Shown: positions 45,376-53,407 of the stretch, one piece after another
Layout of the letters: the number at the start of each line of letters is the position of its first letter
Numbering within the stretch: the stretch's first letter is position 1
DNA from: an uncultured Muribaculaceae bacterium
GTDB taxonomy: Bacteria > Bacteroidota > Bacteroidia > Bacteroidales > Muribaculaceae
NCBI GenBank assembly: GCA_947386115.1
Contig: CANDNO010000004.1
Span: 1 to 64,000, forward strand
Direction: 5' to 3'
Length of the DNA: 64,000 nt
The notes under the pieces: generated by a model
What the model was told of the DNA's origin: nothing
Databases searched by the model: none
What the model saw: the letters and a program-made list of their open reading frames with translations, nothing else
Made by a program: the position numbers and the translations under genes

Positions 45376-46737
45376 ATGGATAAAAGTATTGATCGCAGAG
45401 GCTTTTTCTCGCGCATAATCGATTTTTATAAAATATCGTCGCCGTCGAGTGAAAATTCATCAACCAGTGACTTTAAGAGGTTGCGGTGGGCCACTTTCCT
45501 TTCGGCAACCGTGGGCTATGCTCTTTACTATGTGTGCCGCCTGTCGATGAATATCGTACGTAAGCCTATCGTTGAAGATGGTGTTTTTACTGAGACCGAG
45601 CTTGGCATCATAGGTTCCTGCCTGTTCTTTGTCTATGCAGTTGGCAAAATGGCCAATGGATTCCTTGCCGACAGATGTAATGCTCGCCGATTTCTCGCTA
45701 CGGGATTGCTGTTGACGGCTATCGTCAACCTCGTGCTGGGTCTCACCAACATGTTCATTGTCTTTGCCGTGCTGTGGGGGCTCAACGGCTGGTTCCAGTC
45801 GATGGGCGCTCCGGCATGTGTGGTGTCGCTCAACCGCTGGTATGACTCTAAGAACCGTGGCACGTTCTACGGCTTCTGGAGCGCGAGCCACAACCTCGGC
45901 GAGGCTATCACGTTCATTACTATCGCTCTGCTCGTGAGCTGGTCGAGCTGGCGAATGGGCATGATCGGCGCCGGCGTCATAGGTCTCATTGGCTTCGCCA
46001 TGCTGTTGATTTTCATGCGCGACACTCCACAGAGCCAAGGCTTCCTGCTCGACCGCACATCGACGGTCGACAACAAGAAAGGGGAAACCTCGAGCGAGGA
46101 TTTCAACAAGGCCCAGAAGGCTGTGTTGAAAAGCCCGGCGATATGGATTCTGGCCCTGGCGAGCGCGTTCATGTACATAAGCCGCTATGCCGTGAACTCG
46201 TGGGGCGTGTTCTACCTCGAGGCTCAGAAAGGCTATGACACTCTCGATGCCAGCCTTATAATCTCGATAAGCTCGGTATGTGGCATCGTCGGAACCGTCG
46301 CCTCGGGTCTGATATCCGACAAGTTCTTCAACGGGTCGCGCAATGTGCCCGCACTGGTGTTCGGACTGATGAATGTAGCCGCCCTCTGCCTGTTCCTGCT
46401 CGTGCCGGGCGAGAACTTCTGGATCGATGTCACCGCCATGGTGATGTTCGGCCTCGGCATAGGCGTGCTGATATGCTTCCTGGGTGGCCTCATGGCCGTT
46501 GACATAGCACCGCGTGCCGCTGCCGGCGCCGCCCTCGGCGTGGTTGGCATCGCCAGTTATATCGGAGCCGGACTCCAGGACGTGATGAACGGCATACTCA
46601 TCGAAGGCAACAAGACAGTAATCAATGGAGTCGATACCTACGACTTCACCTACATAAACTGGTTCTGGATAGGTGCAGCCCTACTCTCGGTGCTGTTGAC
46701 ATTATTGGTTTGGAATGCCAAACGGAGTGATAACTGA
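45376..46737 (+). CDS. GlpT/UhpT-type organophosphate:phosphate antiporter (MFS)
   Basis: Inner-membrane transporter of 453 residues with twelve expected membrane segments. Features typical of the OPA family: GYALYYVCRLSMNIVRKP at the first helix, the D-R-C/N motif FLADRCNARRF, the conserved RWYDSKNRGTFYGFWSASHNLG and GFLLDR. Best guess for the cargo is glycerol-3-phosphate, since the two preceding genes make it; hexose phosphate is possible. Last gene of the locus. A large palindrome starts 12 bases after its stop. The first 340 bases are AT-richer than the rest, see the composition finding. Confidence 0.9.
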   Translation: MDKSIDRRGFFSRIIDFYKISSPSSENSSTSDFKRLRWATFLSATVGYALYYVCRLSMNIVRKPIVEDGVFTETELGIIGSCLFFVYAVGKMANGFLADRCNARRFLATGLLLTAIVNLVLGLTNMFIVFAVLWGLNGWFQSMGAPACVVSLNRWYDSKNRGTFYGFWSASHNLGEAITFITIALLVSWSSWRMGMIGAGVIGLIGFAMLLIFMRDTPQSQGFLLDRTSTVDNKKGETSSEDFNKAQKAVLKSPAIWILALASAFMYISRYAVNSWGVFYLEAQKGYDTLDASLIISISSVCGIVGTVASGLISDKFFNGSRNVPALVFGLMNVAALCLFLLVPGENFWIDVTAMVMFGLGIGVLICFLGGLMAVDIAPRAAAGAALGVVGIASYIGAGLQDVMNGILIEGNKTVINGVDTYDFTYINWFWIGAALLSVLLTLLVWNAKRSDN

Positions 46738-46748
46738 GAGTAGATTCC

Positions 46749-46842
46749 AAGACCCCGTTCCTCAATGAAGCCACGGCATGGCACCGTCACGGTGCCGACA
46801 CACATGCGCGCAGCTTTAACAATTATTGAGGAACGGGGTCTT
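46749..46842. repeat. 94-base palindromic element
   Basis: AAGACCCCGTTCCTCAAT (46749-46766) and ATTGAGGAACGGGGTCTT (46825-46842) are perfect inverted copies. Between them, AAGC/GCTT, GCATG/CATGC and the apical stem GGCACCG-tca-CGGTGCC (46780-46796) extend the fold. The result is a single long hairpin. It has no T-run. Confidence 0.75.
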
Positions 46843-47051
46843 AAAGTGTGTTTGAATTTTAATTCTATTAGCACAGAGAGATATTTTTGAGGATGTTTTC
46901 ATAATTGAGGAAGGAGTTTAGCGAGCTAAACGACTGACGTAATTTTGGAAACAGACCAAAAAGATCTTCTGTGATGATAGAAAGAAGTACTTTCATCTGA
47001 TAAAGAACACTAATAATCTTTTCTTCGGTTTAAATTCAAACACACTCTTAA
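46841..47051. mobile_element. Possible MITE or IS-end remnant bounded by TTAA
   Basis: Just inside TTAA (46841-46844) reads AGTGTGTTTGAATTT; just inside TTAA (47048-47051) the other strand reads GAGTGTGTTGAATTT. The arms match but for small indels. There is no transposase frame inside the 200 bases, so this would be a non-autonomous or decayed element. The TTAA may be part of the arms instead of a target duplication. Confidence 0.35.
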
Positions 47052-47178
47052 CTCTGTGATAAGTATTAATCGTCATAATGATAAGTAACTCGCAAAAATT
47101 AGCTGCAAGTTACTCGAAAATGGAATAATAAAAACTCATTTTTAAGAGTTACTTATATAAACATAAAGTATTTGTCAC

Positions 47179-47856
47179 ATGTACCGTAAAGTTCTATTAT
47201 CACTATTTCTACTCGCATCGATAGTATCGTTTGCAAAAAATAACAAGACAGTCTCTATCCTCGGCGACTCATACTCAACCTACGAGGGGTATGTCGAGCC
47301 GGCAACCAACTGGGTGTGGTACTTTGCCGAGCCCCGCGTCGATACTACCGATGTAGACGATGTAAAACAGACCTGGTGGTACCGTTTCATCAAGGACAAC
47401 GGCTACCGTCTCGAGAAAAACAACTCCTACTCAGGCTCGACCGTCTGCAACACCGGCTATGACGGTGCCGACTACTCGGGAATATCGTTCATAAGCCGCA
47501 TGGACAACCTCGGCTGCCCCGACATCATCCTGATATTCGGCGCAACAAACGACTCGTGGGCCAACGTTCCGCTCGGCGAGATGAAATACAGCAAGTGGAC
47601 TCCCGAGGATCTCAAGGAGTTCCGCCCCGCCCTCTGCTACATGCTCTCACACATGAGCAACCGCTACCTCAACACCGAGATTGTCTACCTCATCAACGAC
47701 GGACTGAAAGCCGAAGTTACCGATGCCATCAAAGAGGCTTGCGACCGCTTCGATATCAAGTATCTCGAGCTTAAGGATATCGACAAGACTGCCGGACACC
47801 CCAACATCAACGGCATGCGCCAGATTTCGCAACAGCTCACCAAAGCGCTGAAATAA
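47179..47856 (+). CDS. SGNH/GDSL-type hydrolase, exported
   Basis: Esterase-like protein of 225 residues with a signal peptide (about 1-18). Block I is ILGDSYSTYEG with catalytic Ser31, block III GATNDSW, and block V HPNINGM with the catalytic His. The Gly/Asn oxyanion residues are present. The substrate is unknown; SGNH hydrolases act on acetylated glycans, lipids or lysophospholipids. Next to a phosphodiester locus, a lysophospholipase role would be attractive but is inference, and the repeat-rich gap argues for a separate transcription unit. It ends at a terminator hairpin. Confidence 0.87.
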   Translation: MYRKVLLSLFLLASIVSFAKNNKTVSILGDSYSTYEGYVEPATNWVWYFAEPRVDTTDVDDVKQTWWYRFIKDNGYRLEKNNSYSGSTVCNTGYDGADYSGISFISRMDNLGCPDIILIFGATNDSWANVPLGEMKYSKWTPEDLKEFRPALCYMLSHMSNRYLNTEIVYLINDGLKAEVTDAIKEACDRFDIKYLELKDIDKTAGHPNINGMRQISQQLTKALK

Positions 47857-47883
47857 CCGCGCCCACACACATGACATTACAGC

Positions 47884-47913
47884 AAATCCCTGCCCCACAA
47901 CGGCAGGGATTTG
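47884..47913 (+). terminator. Hairpin after the SGNH gene
   Basis: AAATCCCTGCC (47884-47894) pairs perfectly with GGCAGGGATTT (47902-47912), 7-base loop. The T tract afterwards (GTTTATC) is weak. Its 3' arm supplies the TTTG -33 box of the following promoter. Confidence 0.6.
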
Positions 47914-47941
47914 TTTATCATGGGCGTTTTCCGTAATTTTG
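47910..47941 (+). promoter_or_regulatory. Promoter of the RluA-type gene
   Basis: TTTG (47910-47913), 20-base spacer, TAATTTTG (47934-47941): the full Bacteroidota consensus, 25 bases before the ATG. Confidence 0.75.
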
Positions 47942-47966
47942 TAGAACTTATAAGGATACAAACAGT

Positions 47967-48638
47967 ATGGAAGTACTCTACGAGGATAATCACATAATAA
48001 TCGTCAACAAGGCTCCCGGCGAGATTGTGCAGGGCGACAAGACCGGCGACACCCCGCTCAGCGAGATCGTTGCAGCCTATATCAAAGAGAAATATGCCAA
48101 ACCGGGCAATGTGTTCATCGGCGTTGTTCACCGGCTCGACCGCCCTGTGGGGGGCATAGTCATCTTCGCCAAGACGTCAAAGGCGCTCACCCGCCTCAAC
48201 GAGATGTTCCGCAAGGGTGAGGTCCACAAGACATATTGGGCCATCACGCGCAACATGCCTCCCAAAACCGAGGATACCCTCACCCACTATATCACGACGG
48301 TGGAGCGCACCAACAAATCGACCGCTCACAACGCCCCGCGCAAGGATGCGAAAGAGGCGCGCCTCAGTTACCGCCACCTGCGTTCGTCCGACCGCTATCA
48401 CCTGCTGGAAGTGACACTGCTCACCGGCCGCAAGCACCAGATACGCGTGCAGCTGTCGGCCATCGGGTGCCCCATAAAAGGTGACCTTAAGTATGGCGAC
48501 AAACGCAGCAACCCCGACGGCAGCATCTCGCTGATAGCCCGTCATGTAGAGTTTATCCATCCGGTTTCGAAGCAGCTTATATCGGTTACGGCCCCCGTCC
48601 CGGCCAACGATAACCTATGGCAAGCTCTCGCCCAATAA
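47967..48638 (+). CDS. RluA-family 23S rRNA/tRNA pseudouridine synthase
   Basis: Isomerises uridine to pseudouridine in rRNA or tRNA. The 223-residue protein lacks an S4 domain and holds the RluA catalytic motif VHRLDRPVGG with Asp58, plus LTGRKHQIRVQLSAIGCPIKGDLKYG near the C-terminus. The exact target base cannot be assigned. It is 26 bases upstream of fmt and likely cotranscribed with it. Confidence 0.93.
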   Translation: MEVLYEDNHIIIVNKAPGEIVQGDKTGDTPLSEIVAAYIKEKYAKPGNVFIGVVHRLDRPVGGIVIFAKTSKALTRLNEMFRKGEVHKTYWAITRNMPPKTEDTLTHYITTVERTNKSTAHNAPRKDAKEARLSYRHLRSSDRYHLLEVTLLTGRKHQIRVQLSAIGCPIKGDLKYGDKRSNPDGSISLIARHVEFIHPVSKQLISVTAPVPANDNLWQALAQ

Positions 48639-48664
48639 TCACACAAACGCCCCCTATTACGATC

Positions 48665-49627
48665 ATGAAGAAAGAAGATTTAAGAATAGTGTTCCTCGGC
48701 ACCCCCGAGTTTGCAGTAGAGAGCCTTGACGCCCTCGTTTCCAACAGTTTCAATATCGTGGGCGTGGTAACAATGCCCGACAAGCCGGCCGGACGCGGCC
48801 ACAAACTGCTCCACTCGGCAGTCAAGCAATACGCGCTCGCCCACAATCTGCACCTCATGCAGCCGGTCAACCTCAAGGACGAGGCGTTTGTCGACGAACT
48901 GCGCTCGCTCAACGCCGACCTGTTCATCGTCATAGCGTTCCGCATGCTGCCCAAGGTCGTCTGGCAGATGCCGCGCCTGGGCACGTTCAATCTTCACGCG
49001 TCGCTCCTGCCTCGCTACCGCGGGGCTGCCCCCATAAACCGCGCCGTAATGAACGGCGACACCGAGACCGGAGTCACCACCTTCATGCTCAAACACGAGA
49101 TTGACACGGGCGACATCCTCGGGCAGGAACGCATCGGGATAGGGCCCGACGACTGCGTGGGCGACGTTCACGACCGCCTCATGCACATAGGCGCGCGCCT
49201 CACACTCGACACCGTCAACCACATCATAGCCGGCGATCTCAAGCCTGTACCCCAGGACGAGCTGCTGCAGGGCGAAGAACCTACTCCGGCACCCAAAATA
49301 TTCAAGGAAGACTGTAGGATAGACTGGAATCGCCCCGCCCGGGAGGTTCACAATCTCGTGCGCGGACTGTCGCCCTACCCTGCCGCATGGACCATGATGA
49401 GCGTGAGCGGCGGCGAGCCGTCGATGGTGAAAATCTTAAAAACAGTTTTGCGCCCCGAGCTACCGGCTACAACTCCCGGCAATGTCACAATCAACGGCGA
49501 CACGATATCCGTAGAGTGTGCCGACCATGTTGTCGACATCGAGCGCCTGCAGCCATCGGGGAAACGCCCTATGACAGCCGCCGAATACCTGCGCGGACAA
49601 TCGTCGCGCGTGATCACGTTCGAGTAA
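48665..49627 (+). CDS. fmt: Methionyl-tRNA formyltransferase
   Basis: Formylates initiator Met-tRNA with 10-formyl-THF. From ATG 48665 the protein is 320 residues, the family length; the longer frame from 48617 overlaps the preceding gene and adds a non-conserved leader. The start RIVFLGTPEFAVESL and the catalytic region FNLHASLLPRYRGAAPINRAVMNGD with LKHEIDTGDIL are classic. The C-terminal domain runs to the end. Convergent with feoB, with 14 bases between the stops. Confidence 0.98.
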   Translation: MKKEDLRIVFLGTPEFAVESLDALVSNSFNIVGVVTMPDKPAGRGHKLLHSAVKQYALAHNLHLMQPVNLKDEAFVDELRSLNADLFIVIAFRMLPKVVWQMPRLGTFNLHASLLPRYRGAAPINRAVMNGDTETGVTTFMLKHEIDTGDILGQERIGIGPDDCVGDVHDRLMHIGARLTLDTVNHIIAGDLKPVPQDELLQGEEPTPAPKIFKEDCRIDWNRPAREVHNLVRGLSPYPAAWTMMSVSGGEPSMVKILKTVLRPELPATTPGNVTINGDTISVECADHVVDIERLQPSGKRPMTAAEYLRGQSSRVITFE

Positions 49628-49641
49628 GAACCGGTTCTAAA

Positions 49642-52050
49642 TCAGAACAACAACGCTATGTGAAACACCGCGAGGGCTACAATCCATGCCAGCGCGGTGT
49701 TGTAGATGACCGAGAAAGCCCCGTATTTCCACGAGCCGGTTTCCCTGGCAATAGCTGTCACTGTGGCTATACACGGGCAGTATAACAGTATGAACACCAT
49801 GAAACTGAGGGCACTGGCGGCATCAAAATCGCCCGAGGCCTCAAGGCGCGAGCTCAGCGCGGCATCGTCGGCCTCCTCGTCGCCGGTATACAGGACTCCG
49901 AGAGTCGAGACGACGATTTCCTTTGCAGGCAGTCCGGCAAGCGCGGCGATGGTTGTACGCCACTCGAAACCGAGCGGTTTCATCACCGGATTAATGTATT
50001 TGCCTATCATCTCGAGATAAGAATCCTTCTCGGGATCGATAGCACTGTCATCGACCGGCTCATCAACCCCGGCCACAGCTTCGAGTGTTACTTCATCCTG
50101 CACCTGCTCCACCTCGTTGTTGTTGAGCGGGAAATAATTGAGAGCCCATATCACGATGCTTCCCACAAGGATTATACCACCCATTTTCTTAAGGTACTCC
50201 TTGCCCTTGCCCCACATGTGGCGCACGGTGGCCTTGAGTGTGGGCATACGGTATGGCGGGAGCTCCATCACAAACGGAGTCTCATCTTTCTTGAACCAGA
50301 ACCGTCGCAACAACCTCGCGGTCACTATCGCCATGACCACCCCGAGGATATACAGCAACAGGAACATGAGCGCCGCGTGGTTGGGGAAAAACATCCCCAC
50401 GAGCAGCACATAGATAGGTAGCCTTGCCGCACACGACATGAAGGGATTGATCAGAACCGTTATGATACGGCTCGAACGGCTCTCGATGGCTCTCGATGCC
50501 ATAATGGCCGGAACGTTGCAGCCGAATCCCATCATTAGCGGAATGAACGACTTGCCATGCAGGCCGATTCGGTGCATGAGCCTGTCCATGATAAATGCCG
50601 CTCGCGCCATATAGCCCGAATCCTCCATAAACGATATGAAGAAATACAGTATCAGGATGTTGGGCAGGAACACTATCACGCCTCCCACGCCACCTATCAC
50701 ACCATCGGCTATGAGGTCTTTGAGCGGGCCGGGCGACATATAGTCAGAGACCAGCGCGCTAAGCCATTCGACACCCGCTTCTATCCATCCCTGGGGGTAC
50801 TGTCCTATGGCAAACGTCATCCAGAACATGAACAGCATTATAGCGATGAAAATCGGGAATCCGAACAGCTTGTTTGTAACAAACGTATCGATAATCTGTG
50901 TCGACGACACCTTGGTAGCCTCGCTGCGGTCCATCGTCTCGGCAAGCGCGCCGGCTATGAAGCCGTACTTTTCATTGGCTACAAGCGAGGTTATATCCTC
51001 TTTGTGAATCTGCTCGACACGCGCTGTGAGTTTATCGCGCGTGGCTATGATATGATCGGCCGTTTTCAGCTCTTTCACCATCTGCTCCACCTCGCTGTCA
51101 CGCTCGAGAAGTTTGATGGCAAGATAACGCGGAGCGAAGTGCAACAATTTGTTATCGTCCTGTTTGATCTCGTCCTTGATAGTGTTCAGCGCAGTTTCGA
51201 CATCGCTGCCGAGCGAGACGTGCACATGACGCACCTGCTCGTTGACACCCTCGTAGACTTCAATAATCGTATCAAACAACTTGTTGATTCCCTGCCCAGT
51301 GCGTGCCGTCGTAGGAACGATGGGCACACCTATCATGCGGCCGAGATTGGTATAGTCGAGTTTGTTGCCGCCACGCAGCAACTCGTCGTACATGTTGAGC
51401 GCAATGACCATGGCATGGTCCATGTCGATGAGCTCGGTTGTCAAATAAAGATTACGCTCGAGGTTGCTGGCATCGACCACATTGAGTATCACATCGGGGT
51501 GCTCGTCGTTGAGATAACGGCGCACGTACAGCTCCTCGGGCGAGTAGGCTGACAGTGAGTAAGTGCCCGGGAGGTCGATGAGGTTGAAACGATACCCCTT
51601 GTACTCAAACGAGCCCTTCTTGGCATCTACTGTCACACCACTATAATTACCGACATGCTCCGATGCCCCCGACGCTATGTTGAACAACGAGGTCTTGCCA
51701 CAGTTGGGGTTGCCTATTAGCGCTACATTAATGGTGTGGGAACGACCGCTGAAATCAGATATCTGTTCAGGATCGAAATCGCTCACTACCGTGCTGCCCG
51801 ACATTCCTCCCACCTGCTGTGCATCATCGAATGGCAATACCTCGATGTGCTCGGCCTCACTGCGCCTTAGCGAAACCTCATAGCCCATAAGACTGTATTT
51901 AACAGGGTCGCGTAAAGGGGCCGAGAGGATGGCGGTGACTTGGCGACCTCTCACAAATCCCATCTCCATAACGCGTTTACGAAACGCGCCATGACCATGA
52001 ATCTTGACAACAACGGCTTTATCGCCGGATTTCAGCTCAGACAGTAACAT
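49642..52050 (-). CDS. feoB: FeoA-FeoB fusion ferrous iron transporter
   Basis: Inner-membrane Fe(II) importer of 802 residues. Residues 1-75 are a FeoA SH3-like domain (MLLSELKSGDKAVVVKIHGHG); a linker leads to the G-protein domain with G1 GNPNCGKTS (113-121), G3 DLPGTYSL and G4 LNMYDE. The membrane part from about 400 has the Gate motifs (SGYMARAAFIMDRLMHRIGLHGKSFIPLMMGFGCNVPAIM) and ends at 802. The N-terminal FeoA fusion is common in Bacteroidota. Monocistronic. Its promoter overlaps a long dyad, probably an operator. Confidence 0.97.
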   Translation of the reverse strand: MLLSELKSGDKAVVVKIHGHGAFRKRVMEMGFVRGRQVTAILSAPLRDPVKYSLMGYEVSLRRSEAEHIEVLPFDDAQQVGGMSGSTVVSDFDPEQISDFSGRSHTINVALIGNPNCGKTSLFNIASGASEHVGNYSGVTVDAKKGSFEYKGYRFNLIDLPGTYSLSAYSPEELYVRRYLNDEHPDVILNVVDASNLERNLYLTTELIDMDHAMVIALNMYDELLRGGNKLDYTNLGRMIGVPIVPTTARTGQGINKLFDTIIEVYEGVNEQVRHVHVSLGSDVETALNTIKDEIKQDDNKLLHFAPRYLAIKLLERDSEVEQMVKELKTADHIIATRDKLTARVEQIHKEDITSLVANEKYGFIAGALAETMDRSEATKVSSTQIIDTFVTNKLFGFPIFIAIMLFMFWMTFAIGQYPQGWIEAGVEWLSALVSDYMSPGPLKDLIADGVIGGVGGVIVFLPNILILYFFISFMEDSGYMARAAFIMDRLMHRIGLHGKSFIPLMMGFGCNVPAIMASRAIESRSSRIITVLINPFMSCAARLPIYVLLVGMFFPNHAALMFLLLYILGVVMAIVTARLLRRFWFKKDETPFVMELPPYRMPTLKATVRHMWGKGKEYLKKMGGIILVGSIVIWALNYFPLNNNEVEQVQDEVTLEAVAGVDEPVDDSAIDPEKDSYLEMIGKYINPVMKPLGFEWRTTIAALAGLPAKEIVVSTLGVLYTGDEEADDAALSSRLEASGDFDAASALSFMVFILLYCPCIATVTAIARETGSWKYGAFSVIYNTALAWIVALAVFHIALLF

Positions 52051-52072
52051 TTAGAACCATTTTATCGAGCTA

Positions 52073-52103
52073 CAAAGGTCGGCATTTCCCACGAGTAAAT
52101 CAA
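52073..52103 (-). promoter_or_regulatory. Candidate promoter of feoAB
   Basis: On the - strand TTG (52103-52101), 20-base spacer, GACCTTTG (52080-52073): CTTTG core but GA in place of TA. The -33 TTG abuts and overlaps by one base the dyad at 52103-52132. Confidence 0.5.
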
Positions 52104-52132
52104 TACCTTGTATAGGGTATTATACAAGGTAT
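52103..52132. promoter_or_regulatory. 12-bp-arm dyad upstream of feoAB
   Basis: ATACCTTGTATA (52103-52114), GGGTAT, TATACAAGGTAT (52121-52132): perfect arms. It lies at the -33 box of the feoAB promoter, so it is more probably an operator for a metal-dependent regulator than a terminator of hutI; the - strand T-run needed for the latter is missing. Confidence 0.6.
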
Positions 52133-52165
52133 CGTAATCATAATTAATAAATGCCACCGGGTTGC

Positions 52166-53407
52166 TCAGATGGCGCGCCCACGTATAAAGACTTTGCTTA
52201 TGAACGGCTCGGTGTAGGCATAGGGTATGTAGGTGAGCGAGGGCATGGGGCGGGTGATGATAAATGATGCATCTCGCCCGGGCGTTATTGCTCCCGTAGA
52301 CTCTGAGAGTTCCATCGCTGCGGCACCGTTAATGGTAGTCGCAGCAAGTGCCTCGACCGGAGTCAGTTTCATCTTTATACATCCCAGAGCCATTACCATG
52401 CGCATATCGCCCGAGGGTGATGAACCGGGGTTGTAATCGCTGGCAAGAGCAACCGTGAGACCGGCATCGACAGCCTTGCGGGCCGGAGCATAAGGCATTC
52501 CGAGGAAGAATGACGCCCCGGGCAACATCGTAGCCACAGTATCGGAACCTCGCAACACTTCTATCTCCTCATCGCCCATGCGCTCGAGATGGTCGACCGA
52601 CACTGCGTTGTGGGCCACGCCTACCTGCACGCCACCCGAGCAGTCGAGCTCGTTGGCATGAATCTTAGGTTTCATGCCGTAGCGAGATGCGGCATCGAGT
52701 ATGCGCGAAGTCTCGTCGACGGTAAAGAAACCGCGGTCACAGAATACATCGACATACTGTGCCAGTCCCTCGGCAGCGACTGCGGGCAACATGTCGGCAA
52801 TGAGATAGTCGACATATTCCGACTGTCGTCCGCGATAATCGGCCGGAACGGCATGTGCTCCGAGAAACGTTATCGCTACCCTGGCAGGAACGGCCTCAGA
52901 CAATCTCGCGGCAACACGCAGCATTTTCAGCTCGGCGGCGGTGCTCAGACCATAGCCGCTTTTCACCTCCATTGCCCCGGTGCCTTTCGACATCATGTCG
53001 CGGGCCCGTGACAGGGCAGCATCAAAAAGAGCATCCTCCGATTCCACGGCGAGACGTGCGGCCGAATTGAGTATTCCACCTCCACGGCGGGCAATCTCCT
53101 CATAGCTCAAACCTCTTATTTTATCCTCAAACTCCATTTCGCGACTTCCGGCATACACGATGTGTGTGTGCGAGTCACAGAAAGCCGGGATGACGAGTCC
53201 GCCAGCAGCATCTACTATGGCATGACCTGCGAGTGCCGACGGATCGAGGTCGGCCATCAGGCCGAAAGCCTCGACACGACCATCGTCGCCAACACTTAGC
53301 CACGCATCCTGCAGCGAAGACATCTTTGTCGCCATATCACTGCCGGCGAGGCGGTTGACCTCGCGCGGCAGAATACCTTCAAGCGACTTTATGTTTAATA
53401 CAAACAT
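52166..53407 (-). CDS. hutI: Imidazolonepropionase
   Basis: Third step of histidine breakdown: opens 4-imidazolone-5-propionate to N-formimino-glutamate. The 413 residues carry the amidohydrolase metal motif DSHTHIVYAG (His80, His82), EFEDKIRGLSYEEIARRGGGIL and the later HANELD and ASDYNPGSSP segments. Its ATG overlaps the end of hutH by 13 bases. Last gene of ftcD-hutU-hutH-hutI. Confidence 0.97.
   Translation of the reverse strand: MFVLNIKSLEGILPREVNRLAGSDMATKMSSLQDAWLSVGDDGRVEAFGLMADLDPSALAGHAIVDAAGGLVIPAFCDSHTHIVYAGSREMEFEDKIRGLSYEEIARRGGGILNSAARLAVESEDALFDAALSRARDMMSKGTGAMEVKSGYGLSTAAELKMLRVAARLSEAVPARVAITFLGAHAVPADYRGRQSEYVDYLIADMLPAVAAEGLAQYVDVFCDRGFFTVDETSRILDAASRYGMKPKIHANELDCSGGVQVGVAHNAVSVDHLERMGDEEIEVLRGSDTVATMLPGASFFLGMPYAPARKAVDAGLTVALASDYNPGSSPSGDMRMVMALGCIKMKLTPVEALAATTINGAAAMELSESTGAITPGRDASFIITRPMPSLTYIPYAYTEPFISKVFIRGRAI

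Larger units (their letters stand above)
46738..47178. other. Repeat-rich intergenic region
   Basis: 441 bases with no credible gene. From left to right it holds an 18-bp inverted repeat element (46749-46842), a segment bounded by imperfect ~20-bp inverted repeats flanked by TTAA (46841-47051), a 7-bp palindrome GTTTAGC/GCTAAAC (46916-46931), and a repeated AGTAACT/AGTTACT motif (47081-47156) just before the SGNH gene. A TAnnTTTG promoter for the SGNH gene was not found. Confidence 0.7.

Noticed and set aside
46650..46874. 74-residue frame across the 94-base palindrome
   Set aside because: Spans the inverted repeat and the transporter gene's end on the other strand; no domain or start context.
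49627..49638. AGAACCGGTTCT palindrome between fmt and feoB
   Set aside because: Short perfect palindrome without loop or T-run; cannot form an RNA terminator and may be chance.
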